64,000 nucleotides of DNA from Seriola aureovittata (lineage: Eukaryota > Chordata > Actinopteri > Carangiformes > Carangidae): the NCBI RefSeq assembly GCF_021018895.1, contig NC_079364.1, positions 5,107,401-5,171,400 of the forward strand, given 5' to 3'. Positions 21,326 to 34,272 of the stretch are shown here, piece after piece (the stretch's first letter is position 1; every line of letters starts with the position of its first letter). The notes beneath the pieces are model-generated. The model worked only from the letters and a program-made list of their open reading frames with translations. It searched no databases and was not told where the DNA came from. Both the position numbers and the translations under genes were made by a program.

Positions 21326-23209
21326 CGGAACCATGCGGGGAGGACAAGTTTATACTTCCACCAAGTATCGCGAGAGGTTGCAATTCCGTTCTCGTTGTCC
21401 CTCATGTTTCTGCCTCCTGCAGTACCGAAGATTCAAAACCGCAGCACCCACGTTTTTCGCGACAGTGCCACCCAGCGAATAGGATGGCCGCAAAACTAAA
21501 ACTGACATAAAGGTTTATTCTACCCAAATACTTATTAATATAACTACTTTTTGCCGTGCAATTCACCTTGGGTTTCATGTTTGGCAATTTGTTGAATTTG
21601 CATAATTAGGTGATTATAAGATGAAATAAAGATGAGAAGAATCATATGCTATGGCCTTTGCAGTCACTAGATCTCAACCAGATATTTGAAAGGTTGGAGA
21701 AAGACAAAGAAAGAAATACGGTCCTCCGGTGCAGGTGTTCCCAATGGCTTGGTCTATGTTATATTAAATTTGTACTAATAAAATAAATTCAAATAAAATC
21801 CCCATGGATAAGTGTATGTTATTTTAAATTTGTACTATTAAAATAGAATAAAATAAAATGGATGGATTCATGTTCTTTTGTATTTGTACCAATAAAATAA
21901 CAATAAATTACATTACATTAAGTTGGATTAAATTTAAAAGTCCTCATGAATGGGCGGATATTTTGTTCATTTTTTGTCATTAAAGATTAAACAGATACAT
22001 TTAATTTATTTAAGCAATCCTAATAAAATATTTGTTTAGTAAATCTATTGTCATTCATGCTGTGTTTTGTACTTTTGTTTGTCTGCAACAAATCCAAATC
22101 CCTGCATGGTCAATACTTGGCCTCTACTGTAACCAGTATTCATGATATAAGTAATATAATGCACCATCATGAGAGATTTTGCTTGTGTTTAATGGATGTT
22201 GACATGCGTTGACATGCTGAGAGTTTTGTTGATGGTGGAAAGTTATTTTCTGAACTGGGTCGTGAACTCAGAGGAGGCCAAAGTACTGCATGTGGGTGCT
22301 GAGTGGATGAGCATCCTCTGTATCAGGATAATGGGCCTGAAGCTGCTTGAATATAAAAGCATTGTGTCAGTATTAAGTGTACGTTACTTTGGGTCTTTGC
22401 CATGTTTTGAGGCTGTTGTCAGTTGTTTTATCACAGCAGGTTCTCTGTTGCATGTAGAAGCAGTGTTTCCTGGTTCGTTCCTGGAGGACTTTTTGACTCA
22501 GAGCTCTTCTACAGGAATAGCAACAGAACACAAGAGGGAGTAAGTGGGTGAGAAGCAGAGATCATCACTGTTGTGCTGTTTAATATGCATCATGAAAATC
22601 TGTGAGGATTGTCAGAAATTCACAACTCATATTATCAAAGGACAGCTGTATCAGAAATATTCATGGGAAATGTCACATTTGAATAATAACACAAATAAAA
22701 ATATATACTAAATAATAATAATAGTAATAATCTTAATGAGATGTTATGTCATGTTTGTGAGCTCTAAGCTCTAATGGGCAGAAACATTTAGGATGAGATG
22801 CCTTTTTTGTGTGAAAGTGGAGAGGACATTTTTTTTATTTTTTTGCTGAAAAGCTGAATATTAAGTTTTTATTTATTTATTTTATTTGTCGCTTAGCTTG
22901 TTTATTTTCACTTCATCTGGCTGCCTTTAGTTGTTTTTGTTTGTGGTTGTTGTCTTGCAGTCTTTTTTATTTTTGTATTTTGTAATTTCATTTTAGACAA
23001 TAATGTAATAAATAAGGTGGTTATGAAGAACTAACTCTTTGCTAATTTTTAATGTATTTCTATGAGTGCATGACCTGGTTTGTAAAATGTAGACTTGTTC
23101 AAGTATAGCAGACTATGTCAAGTTACACTGACATGAGACAAAGGAGTCCAGTTTCATACCTGCAGAGGAGAAGGAAGCGTATGATGCACTTACATTTTCA
23201 TTCTCTTGG

Positions 23210-23212
<3 letters not shown>

Positions 23213-23268
<56 letters not shown>

Positions 23269-23298
23269 GTGTGTGTGTGTGTGTTTGTGTGTGTGTGT
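23213..23298 (+). repeat. (TG)n microsatellite
   Basis: About 85 bases of TG with two interruptions near the right end. It is the left arm of an opposed pair with the (CA)n tract at 23394. Confidence 0.95.
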
Positions 23299-23391
23299 AA
23301 TGTTAACATTGGCTCGCTGCTTGTGCTTCAGGCTCACAGTTTGTTTATGCAGAAATAACAGCTGACACTTACCCTCCACACTGTATTTGCC

Positions 23392-23393
<2 letters not shown>

Positions 23394-23462
<69 letters not shown>

Positions 23463-23469
23463 ACACACA
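23394..23469 (+). repeat. (CA)n microsatellite
   Basis: About 75 bases of CA with one ctca interruption, 95 bases right of the (TG)n tract and complementary to it. Confidence 0.95.
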
Positions 23470-24629
23470 GTTCAGTTGTTAAACTCAGGGGAATGGTTCG
23501 ATTTCGGCAGAGTTCCTCTCCTCCATCTTTTCCTCCCTCTTGACCTTTTCCTTGTTTTTTTCCAATCAGCAGCTCTTCTCTTGTTCTTTCATCTAATTTC
23601 TCTGCTTTACAATTTGCTCTATTGATTTTTTTCAAACCCAGCTACAGTCGGGGGAATAGAGGCTAAGTACACTGCTTGTCTCTTTTAAATGGATTCAAAA
23701 GAGGGGAAGAAATTGTCTTTGGATTCCTGCTCTTCAACCGTTTCAATTCATCAACAACCTCATCAGTGTTTCCAAACCTTGATCAGACTCATTTGGCTCT
23801 GATTGGGTTTGTGAAGTTAATCAGGAAACTTTAACCTTCACTTGATTTAGTGAACAATTTGAAACACAAAGCAGTTTGCAGCTAAGTCTAACAGGAATGT
23901 AATTAGTTTTGATGGTATTAGGTCATAAACTAAAGTTTTGGACAAAATCATATTTTGACCTGTTGGTGGCACTAAAGGAAAAGTCATGGTATCACCAGTA
24001 GGATTCATCCTTTGGTGACTATGAATGTCTGCACTAAGGTTCATGACAAGATAAGTAAGATAACTAAGTAAGATCTACGCAGAAACTATGAGTTGCCAGG
24101 TTTGAGCGTTTTCTGCAAAATGTTAGCGGAATGAGAGACTGGGAAAAGAGGGATACTTGACTATGATCTGGCAACTTCACACTGCATTGTTGACCAGTTG
24201 GGACAACCTTGTTCGTAGCATTAGATGGCCATTAGAGCTTTACTGTTAAGAACCACTATGCTGGACCACACTGTTATCTTTGGGGAAGAGATGCATGATG
24301 GGATAAAGGTGATCTTCTGGGACAGCAGTGATTTGAAATTTCCCTGAGCTGTCAGACATAAATGGAGCTGAGTCACGCTTGGATAGACACCAGAACAGGG
24401 ACAGAATGTTTTAAAGAATAATACGGCTCTCGCTTGTAGTCTGAACACTGTCAATGCTCTGCTCACATCTGCCCCCCTCATTCTGAACGCACACCACATA
24501 AAATTTGATATTTATATGCATTCATTTTTAACATTGAGACTCCTTAAGGGAATAATTTAACATTCTGTGAAATATTGATAAATCATCTGATTTCTGAGGG
24601 CTTCACAAACATTTCCGAGAACATTCAAA

Positions 24630-25440
24630 CAGGCTTGGGTAACACCTCGGCTCAAAAAGCCTTCACTCGATCCTTCGCAAGTCAAGATCTAGCGACCAGT
24701 TTTATTACTTACATTCTTATCTTATTCCATTAAAATGGCGGTTTTCAAACAGGTCTCAGATTTCCTTTCACGGATCGTCCATCTTGAATCAAATCAGTCA
24801 GGCTTTAAGAGCTACCACTCCACTGAAATGGTTCTGTTGTGTGTGACAGAAGCTCTACGGGCAGCTAGTCCTCAGTTCTAATCTTGCTGGACCTCTCAGC
24901 AGCCTCTGATACAGTAAACCACCACATCCTGCTCTCTGAACTCTCTGATATGGGCATCTTGGGCAAAGCGCTTCCTTGGTTTGGATCCTATCTCATTGGG
25001 CGCTCCTTCAGTGTGTCATAGCAAGGGCAAATGTCCTTATCCCTTCCCTTCGCCCAGGGGTACCCTAAGGATCGGTACTGGGACCCCTTCTTTTTGCAAT
25101 ATACACCACCTCCTTCAGTTCGCATGGTTTTTCATATCACAGCTACGCAGACGACACCCAACTATACCTGTCGTTCCGATCAGTCTCTCCAACATGAGGT
25201 CACAATAAACCTAGGTTTTTTCGATTTAAAACGCCTTTAGAATAAACCTAGGTGTCATGTTTGATGACCAGCTATCCTTCTCTGACCATGTTGCATCTGT
25301 CTCTCGGTCGTTCTGCTTTGCTCGATACAACATAAGAAAAATCTGGCCTTACCTGACTCAGTACACCACTGACCTCTCGGTTCAGGTTCTCTCTCGCCTT
25401 GACTATTTTAATGCTCTTCCTCTCGTCACGCTCAGTGAAA
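24630..25440 (+). mobile_element. L2-type LINE reverse transcriptase remnant
   Basis: Decayed non-LTR retrotransposon. Frames recover reverse transcriptase landmarks in order: a 'KPSLDPSQ'-like block, 'NQSGFKSYHSTEMVLL', '[18 protein letters not shown]', 'SYLIGRS', '[11 protein letters not shown]' (the catalytic YADD box at about 25142-25180), then 'LGVMFDDQLSFSDHV' and 'YNIRKIWPYLT'. Frames shift several times and stops intervene, so it is dead. Both ends are truncated. Confidence 0.85.
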
Positions 25441-25739
25441 CTTCTGGACAGTGTTTGAGTTTAAAATATTTTTCCGAGTCATTTTTCAATGCCATGAACA
25501 CCATGATGTATGATGATGTGTTTGGGTGGTGGCAGAAAACCACAGCATGCACAAATAAAACCAAAACTATCTGCACGAAGAGATAGCACAAAAGACAACA
25601 GAGAATATACATGTTTATGTACTTTGGGTGAACTTAAAAGCATTAAAAAAAAAGCAGACTCCGTGGCTGCGTTTACAGTAGGATGCATTCTGGTTAAGAC
25701 TATGTCTCTCCAGGATCTGTCAGGCAGCTTGTAAACTGA

Positions 25740-26410
25740 GTTGGAGGATTGAGAGGGCAGCTCATCAATAACTGTAAAAGGACACCTGGCCTATATAATC
25801 TGATTCCTTTCTGAGGGTTTCCTCCATCAACGCTCTGCAGACTTCCTCTCTTTCTTCATTCCATTATGAGAAACAGGAGACAGAGAGGAACGGCACAAAC
25901 AAAGCCTGAATGCTTAATGAAGCAAAGCTCACATCAACATGCCATATTAATGAAATACAGTTCAACAGCATTTCAAAGCACGGACAGCCTTTGAAAGTAG
26001 ACTTTGGGAGGCCTGATAAGACTGGGATTTGAAGCAGGAGTTAATTAACAAGTGTTTGAGAGGAGTGTTTGTGCTGAATCAAGGGTGAGTTATCAGTTGC
26101 CCTGCTGCACAAGTCCCCTGGCAATTCTGCACAAATTGAGAGAGCAGAGCAATTCCCCAGGAGTTTGGTTTAATTTCTTCTGTCAGAAAGATTCCACTGA
26201 ACCATGTTAACCCCTGGCAGCATCAGGAAATTAAGTTGCAAAAGAGGCTTAAGGTTTCCAAACAAAATAAAATGAAAGGCTGACTGCAGTCTTCGCCAGC
26301 ACGCTGCTTACGAATTCTGTGCAGAGAAATCAATATTTCAATAATGTAAAAATATTTTTCATTCAAAGTGGAGTAAACAGAAAAAAAATCCTAAATCAAA
26401 TCAGTATTTC
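25740..26410. other. Intergenic, nothing recognised
   Basis: No coding, RNA or named repeat signal seen. It is followed at 26417-26431 by a run of about 15 C. Confidence 0.4.
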
Positions 26411-26439
26411 CTGTGACCCCCCCCCCCCCCCTTGTCTTT

Positions 26440-26700
26440 AAACCAGCACCAGTTCTCCTCAGTACACATGCACTCAGTTTTTCAGGTACTTGGCAGGTAG
26501 GTTGTTCCAGCATCTGCCACACCTGCCACAGTTCTTCTGTCTCAGAGTCTCTATGTCTCTTCATGTGATCCCAGTCTGACTCCATGATGTTGAGATCAGG
26601 ACTGTGTGAGGACTACACCATCTTTTGCAGGACTCCTTGTTCTTCTTGTCTCTGGTTGTGTTTGGACTCGTTGTCCTGCTGCAGAAAGAACAGAGCTTTT
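26440..26700 (-). mobile_element. Tc1-like transposase fragment
   Basis: Matches in reverse the conserved middle of Tc1-type transposases: 'ttgttccagcatct', 'ccacagttcttctgt', 'ctctatgtctcttcatgtga', 'atgatgttgagatcagga', 'ttttgcaggactccttgtt', 'gttgtcctgctgcag'. Fragmentary, with no terminal repeats seen. It differs from the Tc1 copies at 34 and 52 kb. Confidence 0.75.
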
Positions 26701-26869
26701 ACAAAATGATGTCCTAAACTGTTACAGAGAAGTTAACAGGAACTTTCTGTCGCCTCAAACTTTTACATCAGATGAAGTCATGACTATAAAATACCTTATA
26801 CTTACCTTGTTAAGTGTTTATGGGTTGCGATTAAATCACTATTTCATGAAGAAAAATATGTAAAAGAGA

Positions 26870-27786
26870 AGAACTATATGGTGAATTTTCCTGCATGACA
26901 ACACAGTACAGTTGAGGAGACAGTAACTGACTGTCTGTAGCTTCACAGGTGATACATTTTCATGCGTTTTACAGACATAAATACAGGTAAATATATTTAT
27001 GTTGATTGCGACAGCTGACTGTGAAATGATGATTTTACCAACAAGCTTTCTGTTCCACTCTGTGATGGACTTTTGTTGTTTGCTAATTGAAGAGAAAAAG
27101 ATCGAGCAGATTTAAGTGCTTAACAGCTGCTAACTGTGGACAGAGGTCTCTACTAAAACGACTTGGAAACACTAATGTGGATGCAAATTGTTTTCACACA
27201 AAAACAGTGTTTTAAAGTTAGGTGGCTTAATGCAGACATGATCTAACTTAAGATGTTCACTCTAGAAATATCTTTTATTCCCCAGGCATTTTAAAGACTG
27301 TATCAGTGACCATAGTTTACAGTCATGATTGATTTCTTCATAGTAAATTTCCCAGCATGCTCCTGTAGCCTGGTTGCATCCCAACATACTCTCTAGTCTA
27401 TTTTGCCTTCACTCTACCCCCCTCCTGCTTGTGGATTATCGTGTAATCCCTGATATTCATCAGCCCGGGAGGTCAGAGGTCGTCTTATTACAATACTACA
27501 GCATCATTCTCGTCTCAGTGTGTGGACGAACTGGATGTTCTGGTTTGTGGGGGTTAAAGAAAGGAGCACAAACACGGCTCAACGTGAGGATGACAATTTT
27601 TATTATCCAACTCCTCTAAGCAGCAGATGGCCTCCACCTCAGGGTGTCATTTTAGAGTCTGTCACACACCTGAGAAGTGAACAGGAGCAGAGGGCAAAAG
27701 TTAAAGATATAAAGAACACTTCTGGTCTGTGGTCAGATGTGTTATCTGTGGCCCGACCTAAACTGAACTGTGAAAGCAGCTCACCT
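26870..27786. other. Intergenic, nothing recognised
   Basis: Only short unconserved ORFs. Confidence 0.4.
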
Positions 27787-27858
27787 TACCATGACATGGA
27801 AACAAACCAGGGTCGCTGCAGCCACAACACAGAGTAATAACCACTATACTATCACGGC
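27787..27858 (-). pseudogene. Decayed tRNA-His gene
   Basis: 72 nt that align without gaps to the two intact tRNA-His genes nearby. The 5' half and the GTG anticodon region are kept, but the T-loop GTTCGAATC has become GTTTGTTTC and the 3' acceptor side no longer pairs fully. Box B is destroyed, so internal-promoter transcription should fail. Flanking sequence downstream matches that of the second copy, showing a tandem duplication. Confidence 0.8.
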
Positions 27859-28217
27859 CTCTTGCTTCCTAATGTGTGATAGCATATTCTGAGCTCTGAA
27901 TATCATATGTACTATTTTATCATGTTCCACAGATAGTTTATGTAGCACAGCTGTGTGTCCTTCAGGGACAAATTTTCTTTTTCAAATAAATCAACAACAG
28001 TAGCAAGTAAAAGTGCAAAGAACAACAGCTTCATGACAGATTCAGGGGACATGCTGAACGGCCTTTAACCGATCATTCGTCTCCTTGAAAGTGTAAACGT
28101 CAGTGGATACACGATATGCAGAGGAGGAATTTTACGATCACGTACATGTGCTATTTGTAAACTAAAAGTTATTCTAAGATAGACAGGAGTCAAAACGCAG
28201 AATCTCGTCACCGCTGC

Positions 28218-28289
28218 TGCCGTGACCCGGATTCGAACCGGGGTTGCTGCGGCCACAACGCAGAGTACTAACCACTATACGATCACGGC
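28218..28289 (-). tRNA. tRNA-His (GTG)
   Basis: Starts GCCGTGATCGTATAGTGG and closes TCACGGC plus the discriminator A. Seven-pair acceptor stem, D-arm TAGTGGTTAGTA, anticodon loop TTGTGGC with anticodon GTG, and T-arm GGTTCGAATCC forming an intact box B. It matches vertebrate tRNA-His almost throughout. The mature 5' G(-1) is added after transcription. Confidence 0.96.
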
Positions 28290-28593
28290 CAGCTGTTCTG
28301 GTGAGTGTGACAGCAGTGAGTGTGGATTTCCCTAAATGAGACAGTCATGTTCCACGGACAGTTTATGTGGCACAGCTGTGTGTCCTTCAGGGACATGTTT
28401 GTCTTTCAAATCAAGAGCAGCAGCAGGTAAAACTGGAAACAGCAGAGGCTTCATCCCTACATCCCTGTTTATCCAATTTCATTTGAAATTTTCACCATTT
28501 GTGTGAAATTTTGTCATAATTGCGGTGTGAAGTCTTGAGTAATGCCTAAAAAGTGACTCAACCACATGAACCAGGTCACCCCGCCGCTGCTGC

Positions 28594-28665
28594 TGCCGTG
28601 ACCCGGATTCGAACCGGGGTTGCTGCGGCCACAACGCAGAGTACTAACCACTATACGATCACGGC
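28594..28665 (-). tRNA. tRNA-His (GTG), second intact copy
   Basis: Identical over 72 nt to the copy at 28218. The spacing of about 375 bases, together with related flanks, marks a small tandem array. Confidence 0.96.
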
Positions 28666-28699
28666 TTCCTGCAGCCCCGAGTGCCTCATTGTTGTTTTG

Positions 28700-29814
28700 A
28701 GCGGTCAATATAAAACATATGATCTTATCTGTGTGCGTTTTCCTAAATGACATGTGGTAGAAGACAGATAGTTCATGCAGCATGGGTTTCCTCTTTCACA
28801 AAGGCTGCCTGATCATATTGGTGAAGGTTGTCGGGGCTGCACCTGAATACCTGCAGACACGAGGCAGGGCTGAGACAATATACCAAATTTTAGTTTTTCC
28901 AGTCATTCTTTATCCATACTTATTATTCTCCTAAAAAAATTGAACATTAGCATCAAAGCCCAACGCACAGAGCTCTGCAAAGTCTATCAGAAACAAACAG
29001 CTTTTAAGTAACATTAACAATACAAATGTTAACATAGCAATTATTTAATGAATAAATAAGTTATTCACATAAAGACAGGATTCGTGGATCAGAGCTTTGT
29101 TTTGTTTTTTTTACTTTCCTCTCCCGTTAACCATCTCATGACCTCTCAGATTCATCTTCTAAACCTTTGGAGGGGTTGGGAACCTTAAAATTAACTCCAG
29201 CCCCAAAATGCTGCTTACACATTGATGCATCAATACTAATCTAATGATCAGTTAGGTGACATCTTTCTGCAGAATGAGCATTTTTACTTGTGACCCTTTA
29301 ACTGCATTCAGCTGATAATACTTCTGTTCTTTCACAGGGGTTTTCAGTCTGAGTGCAGGATTTATTATCCTGAAAAAGAAAGATAGTAGTAGTTCCATAT
29401 TTGAAGCACATACGAGTCTTTATAGATGGAAGCAGGACAAAGAGGCTTTTCTCTCATCAAATTCTTCCACTTAAGTTAAAAAAAAAACTGCTGTAACACA
29501 ATAAATTATCTGAATCTGAGAGGCAAACTTTTCATGCAAAAATACTGACAGGCTTACTTAGCCCAATCAGTTACCATGGCGACCTCACTTCAATTACTCG
29601 AAAAAGACACACCACAACACATAAGTGGAGCTGTGACTAAAATATAAACAGGAACTAAATCTTCGAGATGAAGCTTCATTTGTTTCACGGAGGTCACGTG
29701 ACAACAGCTGGACGTCACCTGCACAGCAGCAGCTGATGTTCTGGTTATTAGATCTGGACCCAAACAACCACCTGCTTCTTGTAAAGCAGTGATGCAAATC
29801 ATGGATGACATAAT

Positions 29815-29816
<2 letters not shown>
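28700..29816. other. Spacer with repeat fragments
   Basis: About 29200-29290 resembles the inner part of the tacttaagta-family repeat ('atgctgcttacacattgatg'). Nothing else recognised. Confidence 0.45.

Positions 29817-29850
<34 letters not shown>
29817..29850 (+). repeat. (TG)n microsatellite
   Basis: About 17 uninterrupted TG units. Confidence 0.95.
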
Positions 29851-29855
<5 letters not shown>

Positions 29856-30086
29856 GCTCTGTGTTTTATCTTCTGTCCTCTTTATTAATCCTCTCTGTGT
29901 TTGCATGTCTGACTGCACAAACTTTGTCAATCAGGCTTTAGCTGCATTTAAACAAAAGCTTTCCAGTGGAGTCCAGTTTACACTGAAGAGTCATGATCAA
30001 GTGTAGACAAGCAGCTCTGCACTGTAAAATAAACTCTCTGTTTTTAGTCTATTTATTTTATTTTGGAGTGTTTGTGTCTGCCTTCA

Positions 30087-30112
30087 AGTTCAGGTTCAGG
30101 TTCAGGTTCAGG
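30087..30112 (+). repeat. (TTCAGG)n short tandem repeat
   Basis: About four hexamer units; a (CATC)n run follows at 30180-30198. Not telomeric (TTAGGG). Confidence 0.85.
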
Positions 30113-31084
30113 AAAGATGTCATGGTTAAAAGAAGCTATGTTGAATTGTGGAACCTTTTCGGATTCACAGGCTTTGCTGATCCATCCATCCATCCATCCA
30201 CCACAACATCATCCTTAATGATTTTTCCAGAATACATCAATGGCCGACTACTTCTACCATCAGCAGTGGCATCAACACACCCCGAACCCTGATTTTTCAT
30301 TCCCCATGAGGTCAGTATTTCAGTTTATCCAATGCTACTCAACTCAATGCAATCTCTCATTCAGCTTTTCTTTTATCTGTCTCTCTGAAAGACTGACGCC
30401 TGAGTTTACTGCACCACAGCAGCTGCTATAAGATATTGAATCTTCAAAGTTAAACAATGATTATCCCACTTTGTTAGCACAGAAAAAACTACAGCTCTAC
30501 CCAACAGTATAGGCTATATAATGTAGTTAAAATTGTAGTTCAGGTTTCTGTACTGTTCATTAAGTCATATTTAGGATTTTAAAGACGTTTTTAATCAGTG
30601 GAAACAACAAAACCTTCTAGTTCTTCACATTTTTCTCAGCATTTTCCAGCATTAATTTACACAACATGAATTCACACTAATGTAATTAACAATCAAACAG
30701 GTAAGCAGCAGTAAATGGATGGATTGATTGATCAGTTAAAAAATAACATGTTTATTTAAGGTCTAAACTGGAGATCTACCAAAGATCACACACAGAAACA
30801 TTTTCTTAGTGACTTTACTGCCAGTTTCAGGTGAGAAGGAACATTTAAGACCTTTAAAAATGAAACTGAAGACTTTTAAATAACTTCTCAGGCCATTTTC
30901 TTTTTTGGGAAACTGAAAGAATTGCTTTTTAATATCTGCAAATATCCTGTAGCTGCATCTTACTGAAAATTAAAGTAGGGTTATTTTTGTTATAAAATTC
31001 TGTGAAGTAAGTTGAATGGCTGACTTTGGAGTATTATTACATCATGGCAGCACTACCTTATATTGCCTTTTCTTTTTACAGTGT

Positions 31085-31625
31085 AGAAGGAGAGAGAGCT
31101 GGAGAAGGGAGGGAGAAGGAGGGAGGGTGAAAAAGGGAAGAGGAGGAGGAAGAGGAGGAGGAGGAGGATGGTCCTGCTGTCAAACACAGATGAAAATACA
31201 GCAGCAGGTTTCAGGAGGGCAGCGCCGTTAGATAATCGCATTTATTCTCTCCTCGGCAGCGGCGGGGACCAATGGACGCGCAGCGACGCGCCGAGGGGGA
31301 AGAAATCAGAGTAATTTAATTCCCTCCAACTCAACGGAGCTGCCGGAGAGGCGACGTCCGCTGCGGCCGCAGGTGATGCTGCACAGACACACAGCGACCC
31401 TGCAAACTTCAGAGAGGATTTACAAACTGTACTGACACTGTGCCTGCTGCTGACAGCCGAGCCCCCTGCCTCGGCCGATGTTCACATCAATGATAAGATC
31501 AATTATCCGGACGGTTCGGCTCGAGTCTTAATTAGTGATGAGCATCTTCATTATAGCAACAGCTGAGAAAATGCACAGGACAAATAACAGAGACGTGGAA
31601 GAGCAGAATACCTGCGCCCTGTGAG
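31085..31625 (+). promoter_or_regulatory. kcng4: Candidate kcng4 promoter and non-coding first exon
   Basis: A polypurine tract (GGA/GAA rich, 31085-31170) leads into a G+C- and CpG-rich stretch at about 31240-31500, unlike the AT-rich surroundings. A donor GTGAG|GTGAGT follows at 31625/31626. The first coding exon of kcng4 has an acceptor (TTTCATCACAG) at 35391, so a 5' UTR intron of about 3.8 kb is plausible. No transcript evidence. Confidence 0.45.
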
Positions 31626-31999
31626 GTGAGTGAATAAAAAATACAGTGTCATTTTCTCGAACTAGAACTTTTACTTCAGTTTTATTTCATATCAAAAACA
31701 ACACTGTGGTCTGTGGGGTTGAACTAAACTCTCCAGCAACTTTAACTACATTTTCTTCTTTTTATTTTGCTTCATGTATCAAGGTAAAAATCTTCTCTCT
31801 TTAAAAAGAGAGAAAGAGGCGTAAACACACTGTTACAGCAATAAACACAAGCACCCTGCACAACAGTACACACCACATTCAGTTCAGATCAATTTGATGA
31901 TTTACATGCAGCTCTAACATTGAGCATCTGGAAAATGCACTACGTTTAACATATTTAATATTAATGCTTAAAAGTTGGTTTAAGGGACAGAAAGGCATT

Positions 32000-34270
32000 T
32001 GCAAACACTGTATGTGTGATATATTTGTAATATTTTTGATCGTCCATTCATTTGGAAACTTAATCTGTGTAATGGAACAACCACAAAATCATTGTGAATG
32101 TTTTAGTGTTGATTTATTTTTGCTTTGTGGTGGAAGAAGTGTTGAGATCTTCCACTTAAAAGTTAAAAATACAAGTACAAATCCTGCATTCATGATTTAA
32201 AGAAGCTACTTAAAGGATCAAAAGTAAAATCATCAATTCATTGTTTTAGTAATTTTTTAAGTAAAAATTCAAAATATTTGCTGCTTGAAGCTTCTGAAAT
32301 GTGAGTTTTTTTATACTTTGTCATGTCTGAGCACAAACTGAATATTTGTGGGTTTTGGCTTTTTTGTTTAATGAAATGAGAAATTTGAAGACAACACATT
32401 CCACTGTGTTCTGACATTTTATAGAGCAAACAATTAATCGAGAGAGCAGGTTAATGAATTTAATAGTGAGTTGCAGCCTGTCCATGGTGTAGCTGGTTGA
32501 GAGGGAGTTCATTTTAACTACTTTACGCTTTTGTAAAACCTTTATCTGCAACGTATCAAGAATCTGTAGTAAATATTCAAGTAAAGTAGGCCTACCTCAA
32601 AATTATATTTAAGTACAGCTGGAAGTGCAGTTCCCTTCCACCAATAAGCATCAGAATCTGACCAGGAAGCGTTCAAGGATCCACCTGCTGGAGAAACATG
32701 AGAGAACGACGTTCTTAAAAATTATTCGTCAAAATGACATTTTCAAATTTGAATTACAGTAAAATGTTAATCAGTAAATCAATGATCAGTGTAGTGTTTC
32801 AGGAGGAGGGAGTGACCCAGGCTCACAGACAGATTCTTGCTGTGAAATGTAACTTGGCCTTTTCTGTATTTACAGAAATTATGATTAAAGTTACAGTTTA
32901 TATGCAAAATATTCAGTATTGTGCTCGTCTTGTATTTCATACCATAAGTTTCTTTAAAAGGTAAATAACTAGAAGTAACAGGGTCATGAATGTGTGTATG
33001 AATCAATTTAGCTGAAGATTAGGTTGTAGAAAAGTTGTTTCATCTGTTTCAGCCGTGTAGATTGTTCTGGTTTTCTTTGTCTAATTCATTTGTTTTCAGC
33101 AATCCATCTCTGAGATTTCAGCCTCCAATTCAGTGGAGGTGAATTTCAATTTATTTTGTGGAGCTCACAGCATTGATAAATAACATTTGAAAAACAGCAC
33201 AATCTTATTCTAAATAAATGAGAAGAGTCTAAGCTTTCATTTGTGGCCTCCACGTAGAGGAGCTGGAAACTTTGAGAGGGTGTTTTAAACTTTAGGTTGA
33301 TGATCCGAGCTCACTCAGGTTACAGGTTTGTACCAGCTGGGGCTTGATGTCAGTTTAAAGCCACATTTCTTTTTTAAACCACCAGGATTAACTGGATCGT
33401 AATGAATTTAACTGTAATGCTGATTCTGGAAGGAGTTATTGCTGTTGATTTAAAACTGCTGTTTGGATGTTGGGTTGAAAATAAACTCTCCACTGGACTA
33501 AAGCTGTAGTTGAAAGAGGTTTTTCAGGTCTGTTGGCTGGTGGATCTGAGACATTTTAACCTCTCTGGGTCGTCCACACCGTGATGTCTCACCAGAGCCG
33601 ATGAGATTTTAAGGTCTCACAGCAGTGGTGTGAGAGTTGTCACATGAATCCAGGCGTGAATTGGTGTGAAGAGTCAGGAGTGTCAGGTCTAAAAGTGGAG
33701 GGCCAAGATGTTTTCTTTATTTCAGTGAAGGTGTGCGCACATGAAAGCATGCAGCATAACACAATTAATGTACACGAATGGATCTAATCTGGTTGTATAA
33801 TTATATGCCTGGTCAATTAATCAATTAGCTGTTCAATAGAAAACTACAGATGCAGTACATAAATAAATACTCATAACACAGCTGGATTTGCCCCATAGAC
33901 TGCCATTATAAAACAGAGATCTGTGAAGCTTCTTGCAAATTACAAACAAGGAAATGTGTTGCTCTTTGTGTTATGAATTATAAATCACAAAATTTTAATA
34001 TTAATAAAACTTTTCCAAAGCCTAAAAAAGATATTTTTTATGTTAGCATGTACCACACAACATGGAAACAAACCAGAAAGAAAGAGGTCTAGTATCTTAA
34101 AATACAAGAACACAGAATATTTGTGGCGTGCATTGCTGTGTTTTTTGCTATTGCCACTTGAGGGCGCCAGAGTTTGACATTTTCAAACTCAGTACAAAAC
34201 GACTTTAAAAGGTTTGATGATCTTGATGAAACACAGTTACATTATCAATGAGAACATGCTCTGCTTTTGA
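32000..34270. other. Putative kcng4 leader intron, repeat pieces only
   Basis: Contains fragments of the tacttaagta family (32120-32240, 32560-32640) and of the attaattgatt family (32270-32470). No gene recognised. Confidence 0.45.
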
Positions 34271-34272
34271 TA

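Larger units (their letters stand above)
21500..24600. other. Gene-poor spacer
   Basis: AT-rich, with repeated 'tttgtactaataaaataaa'-like units at about 21765-21915 and two dinucleotide tracts. The longest ORF (22196-22543) has no family resemblance. No gene called. Confidence 0.5.

Noticed and set aside
22196..22543. 115-residue ORF on the plus strand
   Set aside because: No family resemblance, no splice partners, and lies in repeat-rich spacer; likely chance.
23113..23635. Several ORFs with long Cys-Val or His-Thr runs
   Set aside because: Translations of the (TG)n and (CA)n tracts; the same applies to those at 29818 and 62463-62787, apart from the real gabarapl2 exon.
25257..25586. Functional retrotransposon protein
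   Set aside because: Landmarks are spread over several frames with stops; the LINE is a relic.
30087..30112. Interstitial telomere repeat
   Set aside because: The unit is TTCAGG, not TTAGGG, and only about four copies are present.
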